From positions 1 through 14,606 of the forward strand of contig NZ_DASZGI010000123.1 of assembly GCF_035938995.1 (NCBI RefSeq): a stretch of 14,606 bases of DNA, read 5' to 3'. The position numbers and the translations under genes are program-made. Of the stretch, positions 1 through 6,646 are shown one piece after another. The notes below the pieces were generated by a model. That model did not search any database. It was not told the DNA's origin and worked only from the letters and a program-made list of their open reading frames with translations. This stretch comes from DASZGI01 sp035938995 (lineage in GTDB: Bacteria > Actinomycetota > Actinomycetes > Streptomycetales > Catenulisporaceae). How positions within the stretch are numbered: the stretch's first letter is position 1; every line of letters begins with the position of its first letter.

Positions 1-672
1 CATCACGGCCACCCGGTCGGCCATCGACAGCGCCTCCTCCTGGTCGTGCGTGACGAACAGCGTGGTGATGCCGAGATCGAGCTGCACCCGCCGGATCTCG
101 TCGCGCAGTTGCAGGCGCACCTTCGCGTCCAGGGCCGACAGAGGCTCGTCGAGCAGCAGCACCTTCGGCCGGACGGCGAGCGCGCGGGCGAGCGCCACCC
201 GCTGCTGCAGGCCGCCGGACAGCTGATGCGGGTAACGGCCGTCGAGCCCTGAGATGCCGACCAGGTCGAGCAATTCGGCGGCGCGCGTGCGGCGCTCTGC
301 GGCGGTGACCTTGCGCAGCCGCAGCCCGAAGGCGACGTTCTCGGCTGCGGTCAGGTGCGGAAACAGGCTGTAGGACTGGAAGACCATGCCCATGTCGCGC
401 CTCGCCGCAGAGACCGCAGTGATGTCGGTGCCGTCGAGCCGCACCGAGCCCGCGTCAGGGCGCTCGAACCCTGCGACGATCCGCAGGGCGGTGGTCTTCC
501 CGCAGCCGGACGGGCCCAGCAGGGCGACCAGTTCGCCGGGCGCGAGGGTCAGGTCGAGTCCGTCGAGCGCGCGGACGGGTCCGTAGGCCCGGCTGAGGCC
601 GGAAAGTTCGAGCCCTGTGCCGGACGGGGCGCTTCGGGCGGGCGCGGCGGTGACGAGGCTGTCGGTGGACAT
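1..672 (-). CDS. ABC transporter ATP-binding protein (PotA/FbpC type), cut by window edge
   Basis: This is the cytoplasmic ATPase subunit that powers the import system encoded upstream in the operon. The first 224 residues are visible; the C-terminal part lies beyond the left edge. All nucleotide-binding motifs are present: Walker A GPSGCGKTT (residues 53-61), Q-loop Gln99, signature LSGGLQQ (151-157), Walker B LLLDEP (172-177), D-loop SALD, and the switch histidine in VTHDQEE (about 209). The missing part should carry the regulatory TOBE-type domain usual in this subfamily. The ATG start overlaps the TGA stop of the preceding permease gene (ATGA), which indicates translational coupling. ATPases of this group serve polyamine, iron, thiamine or 2-aminoethylphosphonate importers; the phosphonate assignment rests on the neighbouring enzymes, not on this sequence. 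Confidence 0.95.
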   Translation of the reverse strand, partial: MSTDSLVTAAPARSAPSGTGLELSGLSRAYGPVRALDGLDLTLAPGELVALLGPSGCGKTTALRIVAGFERPDAGSVRLDGTDITAVSAARRDMGMVFQSYSLFPHLTAAENVAFGLRLRKVTAAERRTRAAELLDLVGISGLDGRYPHQLSGGLQQRVALARALAVRPKVLLLDEPLSALDAKVRLQLRDEIRRVQLDLGITTLFVTHDQEEALSMADRVAVM

Positions 673-1514
673 CAGGCGCTCCGGGCGGGAGTGGCGGCGG
701 AGCGGCGCCCGCCGAGGAACGACACGAGGAACAGCACCGCCCAGGACAGCAGCAGGCTGAGCAGCGAGACGGCGATCGCGAGTTGGCCGCTGCCCTGGCC
801 GTCCTGCACGATCCAGACCGCGAACGGGGTGAAGCCGAGGATCGAGGCGATGGTGTACTCGCCGAAGACCAGCGCGAGCGTGAGCACCGCGCCGGACAGC
901 AGGCCGGTGCGCAGGTTCGGCAGGATCACCCGCCACAGCACCACCGGCCACGGCGCACCGAGGCCGCGCGCCGCCTCCACCAGGGTGCGCAGATCGATCG
1001 CGCGCAGCCCGGCGTCGAGCGACCGGAACGCGAACGGCAGCACGAACAGCGTGTAGAACAGCGGCAGGACCAGCGGGAAGGACTGGTTCTGCAGGTCCGC
1101 GTCGAGCCGGAACAGCCAGCTGCCCTGGTCGTTCAGGCCCCAGCCCAGAACGGTGGAGACTCCGGCGACCAGCGCCACGGGGGAGAGGATCAGCGGGACC
1201 ATCGCAATGGTCTCCAAGACCGGGCGCAGCCGCGGCAGCCGCAGATGGATCGCGATCATCGCGGGGACCAGGAGCACGAATTCGAGCGCGATGGTGGTCA
1301 GCGCGAGGAAGAAGGTCATCCGCACACTGGTCAGGAATCCTGCGGCGCTGAACATCTGCCCGTATGGCGAGAGGCTGAACTGGTGCAGCCGCGAGTTGTA
1401 CACGGTGAACCAGAGCGCGGAAAGCAGCGGCCCGAACAGGTAGACGGCGACGACGCCGAGGACGACGACGCGCCACCACCGGACGCCGCGCAGCCGGGTC
1501 AGGTGTCCAGCCAT
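672..1514 (-). CDS. ABC transporter permease, second membrane subunit
   Basis: This 280-residue inner-membrane permease has about six hydrophobic segments, the first at residues 15-36. It carries the cytoplasmic EAA loop that docks on the ATPase (EAARGLGAPW followed by VILP, about residues 186-206), as in the PotC/ThiP-like binding-protein-dependent permeases. The start is ATG at 1514, which has a clear GAGGAG ribosome site six bases upstream and overlaps the end of the first permease gene by 16 bases. The same frame stays open far upstream into that gene (to 2327), but that extension is only a shadow and not a fused permease. Its stop overlaps the ATPase start. It should pair with the first permease to form the channel; substrate is inferred from the operon. 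Confidence 0.93.
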   Translation of the reverse strand: MAGHLTRLRGVRWWRVVVLGVVAVYLFGPLLSALWFTVYNSRLHQFSLSPYGQMFSAAGFLTSVRMTFFLALTTIALEFVLLVPAMIAIHLRLPRLRPVLETIAMVPLILSPVALVAGVSTVLGWGLNDQGSWLFRLDADLQNQSFPLVLPLFYTLFVLPFAFRSLDAGLRAIDLRTLVEAARGLGAPWPVVLWRVILPNLRTGLLSGAVLTLALVFGEYTIASILGFTPFAVWIVQDGQGSGQLAIAVSLLSLLLSWAVLFLVSFLGGRRSAATPARSA

Positions 1515-2419
1515 CGCGCGCTCCTCGCCCGCAGCGGCAGGTACACGGCCATCATGGCGCCGCAGATCAGGATCATGTCGATACCCATCGCCATGCCGAG
1601 GTTCTCCTGTCCGGCCAGCACGTTCCCGGAGATGACCGACGCGATGCGGGTGGTGATCAACGGCACTGTCCCACTGGTCAACGCCTGCGCGGTCGCGTAC
1701 GCGGAGAAGGCGCTGCCGAAGCAGAGCACGAATCCGCCGAGCAGCGTCGGCAGCAGGATCGGGCCGCCGATGTGCCGCCAGTAGTCCCAGGTCGAGCCGC
1801 CGAGGTTCTGCGCCGCCTCGCGCCACTGGCCGCGCAGCCCCTCCAAGGCCGGCAGGGTAGTCAGCACCATCAGCGGGATCAGGAAGTAGGGGTACACCAG
1901 GACCAGGCCGGTGAACGTGTCCAGCTGGAAGCTGGGGATCACCTTGCGGATCAAGCCTGTCGCCTCGCCCGCGGTGCCAGCAGCGGCAATGAAGCAGAAC
2001 GCGAGCGGGATGCCGCCGAAGTTGGCCAGCACGCCGGACGCAGTCTGTACCGCCTGCTTGAGGACCCTGCCACGGGACTGGGCGATGGCGTGTGCGGTGA
2101 CCAAGCCGACGACGGCGGAGATGACCGCGGTGAGCAGGGACAGCCGCAGCGAGCCCCACAACGCGGTCAGATAGATGCCGTGCCAGGACTGGGTGAAGTT
2201 GGCCGTGGTGAAGGTGGTCGCGCCGGACCCCGGATCGGTGCGGCGCAGCGACTGGTAGAGCAGCGCCCAGGTCGGCAGCCCCAGGAACACTGTGCTGTAG
2301 ATCAGCAGCGGCGCGACGGCCCCCCACGCGCCGAGGTTGCCGCGGCGGCGGCCGGGGGCCCGGGTCCGGGGCGCCGATTCCGCCGCGCCGATGCGCGGCG
2401 GATCGGTGGCGATGGCCAT
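1499..2419 (-). CDS. ABC transporter permease, first membrane subunit
   Basis: This 306-residue protein has an Arg/Pro-rich cytoplasmic N-terminus (about 30 residues), then a first membrane helix beginning WGAVAPLLIYSTVFLGLP and further hydrophobic segments typical of PotB/FbpB-type permeases. The EAA-type loop reads EAAQNLGGSTWDYW followed by ILLP, as needed for contact with the ATPase. The ATG at 2419 is preceded by AAGGA seven to eight bases upstream. The gene follows the binding-protein gene after a 103-base gap holding a strong hairpin, and its end overlaps the next permease by 16 bases. The two permeases are different proteins, so the membrane core is probably a heterodimer. Confidence 0.94.
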   Translation of the reverse strand: MAIATDPPRIGAAESAPRTRAPGRRRGNLGAWGAVAPLLIYSTVFLGLPTWALLYQSLRRTDPGSGATTFTTANFTQSWHGIYLTALWGSLRLSLLTAVISAVVGLVTAHAIAQSRGRVLKQAVQTASGVLANFGGIPLAFCFIAAAGTAGEATGLIRKVIPSFQLDTFTGLVLVYPYFLIPLMVLTTLPALEGLRGQWREAAQNLGGSTWDYWRHIGGPILLPTLLGGFVLCFGSAFSAYATAQALTSGTVPLITTRIASVISGNVLAGQENLGMAMGIDMILICGAMMAVYLPLRARSARWLDT

Positions 2420-2471
2420 GGGTTCGTCCTTCGGGTGTTGACAGATCGTGTGGCGGGGGCTGAAACGGCTG

Positions 2472-2504
2472 CGCCGGACGCCCGTGCGCGACGGGCGTCC
2501 GGCG
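2472..2504 (-). promoter_or_regulatory. Strong intergenic hairpin between binding-protein and permease genes
   Basis: A perfect 14-bp inverted repeat (2472-2485 with 2491-2504) and a 5-base loop lies in the 103-base gap between the binding-protein stop and the first permease start. It has no U-run. In transporter operons such elements commonly stabilise the upstream binding-protein message or partly end transcription, so that binding protein exceeds permease. That role is inferred here from position and structure. Confidence 0.6.
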
Positions 2505-2522
2505 GGGTCGGTGCGGCCGGGA

Positions 2523-3680
2523 TCAGCCGAGCGCGGCGGCCCACCTGGCGGTGACCGCGTCCTGCGCCACGGTCAGTTCCTTCGCGGTCGGGTACTGCGG
2601 CGTTCCGCTCACCACCGGCAGGTTGGCCAGGTCGGCCGCGTCGAGCTGGTTCGCCGACTGGAGCGCGCCGAACTCGGCCGGACGCGCGTACCCGCCCATG
2701 AAGTCGTTCTGGCCGGCCGCCGAGTACAGGTATTCCTCCCACAGGCGCGCGGCGGCCGGGTGCGGCGCCCACTTGCTGATCGCCTGGTCGTAGTACGCCG
2801 AGTAGAGGCCGTCGGTCGGGACCGCGACGGTCAGCGTGACGCCCTTCGCCTTGAGGTCGGCGGCGTACTGCGAGTTGTTGAACTCCCAGTCGATCGCGAT
2901 CGGCGTCGAGCCCTGCTCGATGGTGGACTCGGTCGACTGGGTGGCGTTGAACTCGCCGTTGGCCTTGAGCTTGGCGAAGAAGTCGATGCCCGGCTGGATG
3001 TCGTCGAGCGTGCCACCGTCGGCCAGCGCCGCCGCCCACACGGCGCTGAACGCCGCGTTCGCGCTGGTCGGGTCGCCGTTGATGGCCACCTTGCCCTTGA
3101 ACGCGGCCACGTTCGCCGGGCTGATCAGGTCGGCGAAGCTCTTCGGGCAGGAGGCGCGGGAGATCTTGGAGGCGTCGCAGGCGATGGTGATGTAGCCGCC
3201 GTAGTCGCCGTACCAGGCGCCGTTCGAGTCCTTCAGCGCGTCCGGCAGGTCGCCCCAGGTCGCCACCTTGTACGGGGCGAACAGGCCTACGTTCGGCAGC
3301 GCGTGCGAGTTGCCGACGTCGACCACGTCCGGCGCCGCGGCCAGGCCCTTCTGGTGCTCGATGGCGTTGATCTCGTCGCCGCTGGAGCCGTCCGGGTTGG
3401 CGTCGGTGATCTTGATGCCGTACTTCGCGGAGAAGTCGTCCATGATCTTGCCGTAGTTGGCCCAGGTGCGCGGCAGCGTGATGACGTTGAGCGCGCCCTC
3501 CTTCTTCGCGGCGGCGACTAGGGCGTCCATGCCCCCGCCGGCCGCGGCCGAGGTGGTCGTGGACCAGTTGACGGAGCCGGATCCGGAACCCGAGCCGGTG
3601 CTCGAGCCGGAACTGCCGCAGGCGGTGGCGGCGAGCGCGACGCCCGCGGCCGCGACGGCGAGCTTCGATGTGCGGTTCAT
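2523..3680 (-). CDS. ABC transporter solute-binding lipoprotein (family 1), probable aminophosphonate binder
   Basis: This 385-residue extracytoplasmic binding protein begins with a short positive N-region (MNRTSK), a hydrophobic stretch and a lipobox-like ATAC with acylatable Cys21, followed by a Gly/Ser-rich linker (about 22-36). The body has the look of the spermidine/iron/aminophosphonate group of periplasmic binding proteins: YGIKITDANPDGSSGDEI near residue 90, and an N-terminal lobe predicting where the protein reads the substrate. The ATG at 3680 has an AGAGGGG ribosome site about 11 bases upstream. It follows the HAD gene by 29 bases, and is followed by the hairpin and the two permease genes. 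Lipobox position -3 is Ala rather than the usual Leu, so lipid attachment is likely but not certain. The ligand is inferred from the adjacent phosphonate enzymes. Confidence 0.9.
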   Translation of the reverse strand: MNRTSKLAVAAAGVALAATACGSSGSSTGSGSGSGSVNWSTTTSAAAGGGMDALVAAAKKEGALNVITLPRTWANYGKIMDDFSAKYGIKITDANPDGSSGDEINAIEHQKGLAAAPDVVDVGNSHALPNVGLFAPYKVATWGDLPDALKDSNGAWYGDYGGYITIACDASKISRASCPKSFADLISPANVAAFKGKVAINGDPTSANAAFSAVWAAALADGGTLDDIQPGIDFFAKLKANGEFNATQSTESTIEQGSTPIAIDWEFNNSQYAADLKAKGVTLTVAVPTDGLYSAYYDQAISKWAPHPAAARLWEEYLYSAAGQNDFMGGYARPAEFGALQSANQLDAADLANLPVVSGTPQYPTAKELTVAQDAVTARWAAALG

Positions 3681-3697
3681 GGTGGCGGTTGCCCCTC

Positions 3698-3718
3698 TTA
3701 ATGCCGTTGTTAATGCCG
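3698..3718. repeat. Short direct repeat at the HAD stop codon
   Basis: TTAATGCCG occurs twice (3698-3706 and 3710-3718), three bases apart. The second copy contains the stop codon of the HAD gene and the first lies in the ribosome-site region of the binding-protein gene. It looks like a small local duplication; no function is claimed. Confidence 0.5.
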
Positions 3719-4456
3719 ATGTGCGGTCGTGGTGGTGGAGCCGGTGGCCGGGCCATCGGTCATCAGCAGCAGCGCGGTGAGCTGGGCCACGCTGTCCAGT
3801 ACGTGCGTCGCGCCGGCCTCGGCCAGCCGGGCGCGGTCGTGGGCGCCGGTGAGCACGCCCGCGACGATGCGGGCCCCGGACGCCAGGCCGGAGCGGATGT
3901 CGCCGACCGTGTCCCCGGCCACCGCGACGGCGCCCGTGTCGCCGTCGGCGAGCCGTGCCGCGGCGGCCAGGACCAGGTCGGGATGCGGACGGCCGCGGCC
4001 GCCGACCTCCTGCGGGGTCAGCGAGAGGTCGATCAGCGGCCGCCAGCCGAGGTGGTCGAGCAGGGCGTCGGCGGTGGGCCGGGAGAAGCCGGTGGTCAGC
4101 GCGATGCGGACGCCGGCCTCCCGCAGGCGCTCGAAGGTCTCCACCGCGCCGGGGACGGGCACGGCCTGCGCGATGCGGTCGGCATATGCGGCTTCGAACG
4201 CCTCGTTGCCGCGCTGCGCCCGCTCCTCGTCGCCGGGGAAGAGCGCACGGAAGACGGTGATCTTCGACTCGCCCATGGTGGCGACCACGTATTCGGTCAT
4301 CCGGCCCCGCTCCGCCTCGCCGACGACGCCCAGCGCGTCGAGGGCGGCGCGGAACGCGGAAAGAACCGCGCCGTCGTCGGCGACGGTGGTGCCGGCCATG
4401 TCGAGGCAGGCCAGGCGAATGCCGGAAACGGGAAGGGAGCTCACTGCGTCGCTCAC
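3710..4456 (-). CDS. Phosphonatase-like HAD hydrolase (PhnX-like, TIGR03351 type)
   Basis: This 248-residue cytoplasmic hydrolase should cleave the C-P bond of phosphonoacetaldehyde or a close relative. Visible features match the phosphonatase branch of the HAD superfamily: motif I is LDMAGTT (nucleophile Asp19, with the AGT signature replacing the usual DxDxT), a cap-domain lysine in MGESK (Lys65) sits where PhnX forms its Schiff base, motif II is LTTGF (about 120-124), the usual motif III lysine is replaced by arginine (GRPHPD, Arg156), and motif IV is GDTVGD (181-186). Start is GTG at 4456, overlapping the TGA of the upstream oxidoreductase (GTGA). The open frame extends upstream inside that gene only as a shadow. 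Partnering with an FAD oxidoreductase instead of PhnW is the known context of this clade, so the true substrate could be phosphonoacetaldehyde or 1-hydroxy-phosphonoacetaldehyde. Confidence 0.9.
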   Translation of the reverse strand: MSDAVSSLPVSGIRLACLDMAGTTVADDGAVLSAFRAALDALGVVGEAERGRMTEYVVATMGESKITVFRALFPGDEERAQRGNEAFEAAYADRIAQAVPVPGAVETFERLREAGVRIALTTGFSRPTADALLDHLGWRPLIDLSLTPQEVGGRGRPHPDLVLAAAARLADGDTGAVAVAGDTVGDIRSGLASGARIVAGVLTGAHDRARLAEAGATHVLDSVAQLTALLLMTDGPATGSTTTTAHRH

Positions 4457-5583
4457 CGAGTCGCCTCGTCCCAGGACTCGAAGGTCTCCTCGGCGATCGC
4501 GGGCGAGCAGGTCATTCCGCGTCCGCCGGGCGCGGTGACGGCGATGACGCCCGGCCGCAGGGTGGAGCGGTAGTAGAGGCTGCCGTCGGTCGTCTCGCAG
4601 TAGACCCCGGCCCAACGGCGCTGCACCGGGGGGAGCGGGCGGCCGAGCAACGCCTCGGCGACCTCGCGCAGGTGGTCGAAAGGGGGCTCGTGCACGTCGA
4701 AGTCGAAGGGCTCGTCGTAGGCGTGGGTGTCGCCGATCGTCAGGCCGCCGTCCGCCCGCTGCACCATCAGCAGCTGCATCCCGTGCTCGGCCGCGACCGG
4801 GCTCTGGGGCCCCAGCTCCCCAAGGCCCGCGTCGCGGTAGGCCGGGTAGTAGCGCAGCGAGTCGCCGTCCGCGACGGACGTGGTCAGCTCCTCGCCGAGC
4901 GGCGCGGTCTGCATCATCTGCAGGCGGCAGCGGCGGATCGGGGCCGCCGCCAGATGTTCGCCGCCGACCCCGGTCAGTGCCGCGCCCGTGGCCAGCACGA
5001 CCAGATCGCCGCGGTGCCACGCGCCGGTGTGGTCCCGCACGCCGCCGTCGGCCAGCTCCACCGCCTGGCGGCCGGGCAGGAACGTGTATCCGGGGTCGTC
5101 GGCCAGATGGTCGCGCAGCGCGCCGAGGACCTCGCGCGGCTCGACGGAGGCGTCGCGGTGGCACAGCAGGCCCCCCGCAAACCGGCCGCGCAGCGCCGGG
5201 TTGGCCTTGCGCACGCCCTCGGTGTCGAGCAGCTCGAACCCGCGCTCGCCCGCTTCGGGCGCTGCGGCCGCTTGCTCGCAGACGGCGAATTCGGCCGCGG
5301 TGCGGGCGATGGTGAGCGAGCCGCGTGCGCGAAAGCCGACGCCGGGGACGGCGCTCCCGATTTCCTCCCACAGCTCGCGGGCGCGCTGGGCGAGAGCGAA
5401 CTCGGGTCCGGCGGCCCGGCCGGAGACCCAGACCAGCCCGAAGTTGCGCACCGACGCGCTGCGCGGACCCGCGTCACGCTCGAGCTGGACGACCTCGAGG
5501 CCCCTGCGGCGGGCGGCGAAGGCATGCATCGTGCCCACCACGCCGCCGCCGACCACGACCACCCCGGCGACTGTCAACGTCAT
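4453..5583 (-). CDS. FAD-dependent oxidoreductase of phosphonate loci (DAO family, TIGR03364 type)
   Basis: This 376-residue flavoenzyme belongs to the D-amino-acid-oxidase fold. The dinucleotide motif GGGVVG is at residues 12-17 with the ribose-binding acid Glu35 (VVQLERD). The stretch SASVRNFGLVW (about 42-52) and the C-terminal TAPGGRGMTCSP flavin contact fit the clade found beside phosphonatase-like HAD enzymes. Members oxidatively deaminate or demethylate aminophosphonates such as 2-aminoethylphosphonate or its N-methyl or 1-hydroxy forms, giving the aldehyde that the HAD enzyme cleaves; the exact substrate cannot be read here. I chose ATG at 5583 because the nucleotide-binding strand follows at once. 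A longer frame from TTG 5610 would begin inside the candidate operator and is unlikely. It is the first gene of the operon, and its stop overlaps the HAD start. Confidence 0.9.
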   Translation of the reverse strand: MTLTVAGVVVVGGGVVGTMHAFAARRRGLEVVQLERDAGPRSASVRNFGLVWVSGRAAGPEFALAQRARELWEEIGSAVPGVGFRARGSLTIARTAAEFAVCEQAAAAPEAGERGFELLDTEGVRKANPALRGRFAGGLLCHRDASVEPREVLGALRDHLADDPGYTFLPGRQAVELADGGVRDHTGAWHRGDLVVLATGAALTGVGGEHLAAAPIRRCRLQMMQTAPLGEELTTSVADGDSLRYYPAYRDAGLGELGPQSPVAAEHGMQLLMVQRADGGLTIGDTHAYDEPFDFDVHEPPFDHLREVAEALLGRPLPPVQRRWAGVYCETTDGSLYYRSTLRPGVIAVTAPGGRGMTCSPAIAEETFESWDEATR

Positions 5584-5595
5584 TCCGTTCCGCTT

Positions 5596-5613
5596 AACCT
5601 GTCTGGACAAGTT
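5596..5613. promoter_or_regulatory. Candidate GntR/UTRA operator
   Basis: AACCTGTCTGGACAAGTT is an 18-bp near-perfect palindrome (one mismatched pair plus the centre), 12 bases upstream of the oxidoreductase ATG. Its core TGTC-N2-GACA resembles operators of HutC-subfamily GntR regulators (GTCTAGAC-like), and the divergent gene encodes such a regulator. Repression of the operon, relieved by a phosphonate ligand, is the inferred role. Confidence 0.65.
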
Positions 5614-5697
5614 GAAGTAAGCCGGGACGCCGTGACCGGATGGTGAACGCGAAGTGAGGCGCCGGGGTCAGGCTGCGCAATAACGGTCTGGGCTGTG

Positions 5698-5731
5698 TAA
5701 TGGAGGTTCTTCGGTAATAGAGGTTCTTCGA
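5698..5731. repeat. Two tandem 17-bp units between the divergent genes
   Basis: Two head-to-tail copies of TAATRGAGGTTCTTCGR (5698-5714 and 5715-5731) match at 15 of 17 positions. They lie in the 245-base divergent intergenic region, upstream of the regulator promoter candidate. They could be tandem binding sites or a simple duplication. Confidence 0.6.
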
Positions 5732-5732
5732 C

Positions 5733-5778
5733 GTTGCCCGGGTAGCGAAGGCAACACTGCCGGTCGCGGGGCTATGAT
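5733..5778 (+). promoter_or_regulatory. Candidate promoter of the GntR gene with overlapping inverted repeat
   Basis: A -10 like TATGAT is at 5773-5778, ahead of the regulator gene. Seventeen bases upstream, at the -35 position, lies GGCAAC (5750-5755), which is the right arm of a GTTGCC-N11-GGCAAC inverted repeat (left arm 5733-5738). The -35 is a poor match to TTGACA. An operator overlapping the -35 would fit autoregulation or a second regulator; this is inference. Confidence 0.4.
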
Positions 5779-5828
5779 CTCGGCGTCTAAGGGCTCTTCG
5801 AGGGCGCGTGCGAGCAGACGATCGGGGG

Positions 5829-6590
5829 ATGTCAGTGTCAGCGCGGTACCAGACGATCGCCGCCGAACTGCGCGCGGCGATCGACCGGGGCGAGTACCCG
5901 ATCGGGTCGGTGCTGCCGTCCGAGGGCGAGTTGGTCGCCCGGCACGGGGTCGCCCGCGGGACGGTGCGGCAGGCGATCGCGCTGCTCGAGCAGGAGGGCG
6001 TGGTCGCCACCCGGCAGGGCGCCCGGCGAACAGTCCTGGGCTCGGTGCCGACGCAGAGCTTCTCGGAGATGCAGAGCTTTTCCATGTGGGCGGTCAGCCA
6101 AGGCCACGTGCCCACCGCGGAGGTCCTGCATGCCGAAATGCGCGCCGCGACCCTGACCGACTCCGAGCGACTGTCCACCCCGGTCGGCGAGGAGGTGCTC
6201 GACCTCCAGCGGCTCAGGCTGCTCGATGGCGCCCCTGCGATGGTTGAGCGCACCCTCTACGCCGACCTGGTCGCGCAGCACGTGCTGGCGATGGACCTGA
6301 CACGCGGATCCATCACGGAGCGGCTGACTGAGCTCGGCTTCGTCTACGCGCACGCCGACCACCGGATCGACGCCGTCGCCGCGGGGGTCGCCGAGGCCCG
6401 GCTGCTGGGCGTGCGGCGCGGAAGCCCTCTGCTGAGGCAGCGCCGCGTGACGACCTCTCCGGCCGGAGTCACCCTCGAGTGGTCAGACGACCGTTACCGC
6501 GCCGACGCTGTGACGATCAACGTGCGCAACTCCATGTCGGCGAACAATCTGGCCCGCCTGTCCGCCCGCAATCCGGCCCGCGCAGTGTGA
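5829..6590 (+). CDS. GntR-family regulator with UTRA ligand domain (HutC/PhnF subfamily)
   Basis: This 253-residue DNA-binding regulator has an N-terminal winged helix-turn-helix (residues 4-70): YQTIAAELRAAIDRGEYPIG, LPSEGELVARHGVARGTVRQ and the wing EQEGVVATRQG are the classic GntR signature. The rest (about 80-245) fits a UTRA ligand-binding domain, including RLRLLDGAPAMVERTLY and the C-terminal RADAVTINV. HutC-type regulators respond to small metabolites, and several (PhnF, PhnR) control phosphonate genes. Divergent orientation suggests control of the transport and oxidase operon through the palindrome at 5596-5613. Start choice is uncertain: ATG 5829 has GGGGG too close; GTG 5835 has the same G-run at a better distance; GTG 5808 is also open. 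Confidence 0.92.
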   Translation: MSVSARYQTIAAELRAAIDRGEYPIGSVLPSEGELVARHGVARGTVRQAIALLEQEGVVATRQGARRTVLGSVPTQSFSEMQSFSMWAVSQGHVPTAEVLHAEMRAATLTDSERLSTPVGEEVLDLQRLRLLDGAPAMVERTLYADLVAQHVLAMDLTRGSITERLTELGFVYAHADHRIDAVAAGVAEARLLGVRRGSPLLRQRRVTTSPAGVTLEWSDDRYRADAVTINVRNSMSANNLARLSARNPARAV

Positions 6591-6607
6591 TATTTCGCAG
6601 TGTGATA
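6581..6607. repeat. 12-bp direct repeat spanning the GntR stop codon
   Basis: CGCAGTGTGATA occurs at 6581-6592 and 6596-6607, separated by TTT. The first copy holds the last codons and TGA of the regulator gene. The second repeats the same codons and stop in frame, so a readthrough would stop five codons later. Confidence 0.65.
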
Positions 6608-6612
6608 CTGCG
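6596..6612. terminator. Small hairpin between convergent GntR and MscS genes
   Basis: CGCAGT-GTGAT-ACTGCG forms a perfect 6-bp stem with a 5-base loop, five bases after the regulator stop and 34 bases before the MscS-gene stop. It is short and has no U-run, so it is at best a weak bidirectional terminator. Confidence 0.35.
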
Positions 6613-6646
6613 CTCGGAGCAGTCTGACTTCCACGCGGGAGCGGGC

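Noticed and set aside
672..2327. A 551-codon minus-strand open frame that could be read as a fused double permease.
   Set aside because: Its first half is a shadow of the other permease gene (Arg/Ala/Pro-rich, no membrane segments). The real gene starts at ATG 1514 with a GAGGAG site.
3710..5371. A 553-codon minus-strand frame suggesting an N-terminally extended HAD enzyme.
   Set aside because: The upstream half overlaps the FAD oxidoreductase in another frame and has no domain character; GTG 4456 gives a normal-length phosphonatase-like protein.
5584..5610. TTG start at 5610 for the oxidoreductase.
   Set aside because: It would begin inside the palindromic operator, has no ribosome site, and adds nine residues before the flavin-binding strand that family members do not need.
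5682..5698. A possible second GntR half-site (ACGGTCTGGGC) in the divergent region.
   Set aside because: Only one half resembles the operator and spacing differs by a base; too weak to list as a site.
6603..6613. TGATACTGCGC shared between 6603-6613 and 14559-14569.
   Set aside because: An 11-mer shared somewhere within a window this size is expected by chance many times, and the surroundings do not match.
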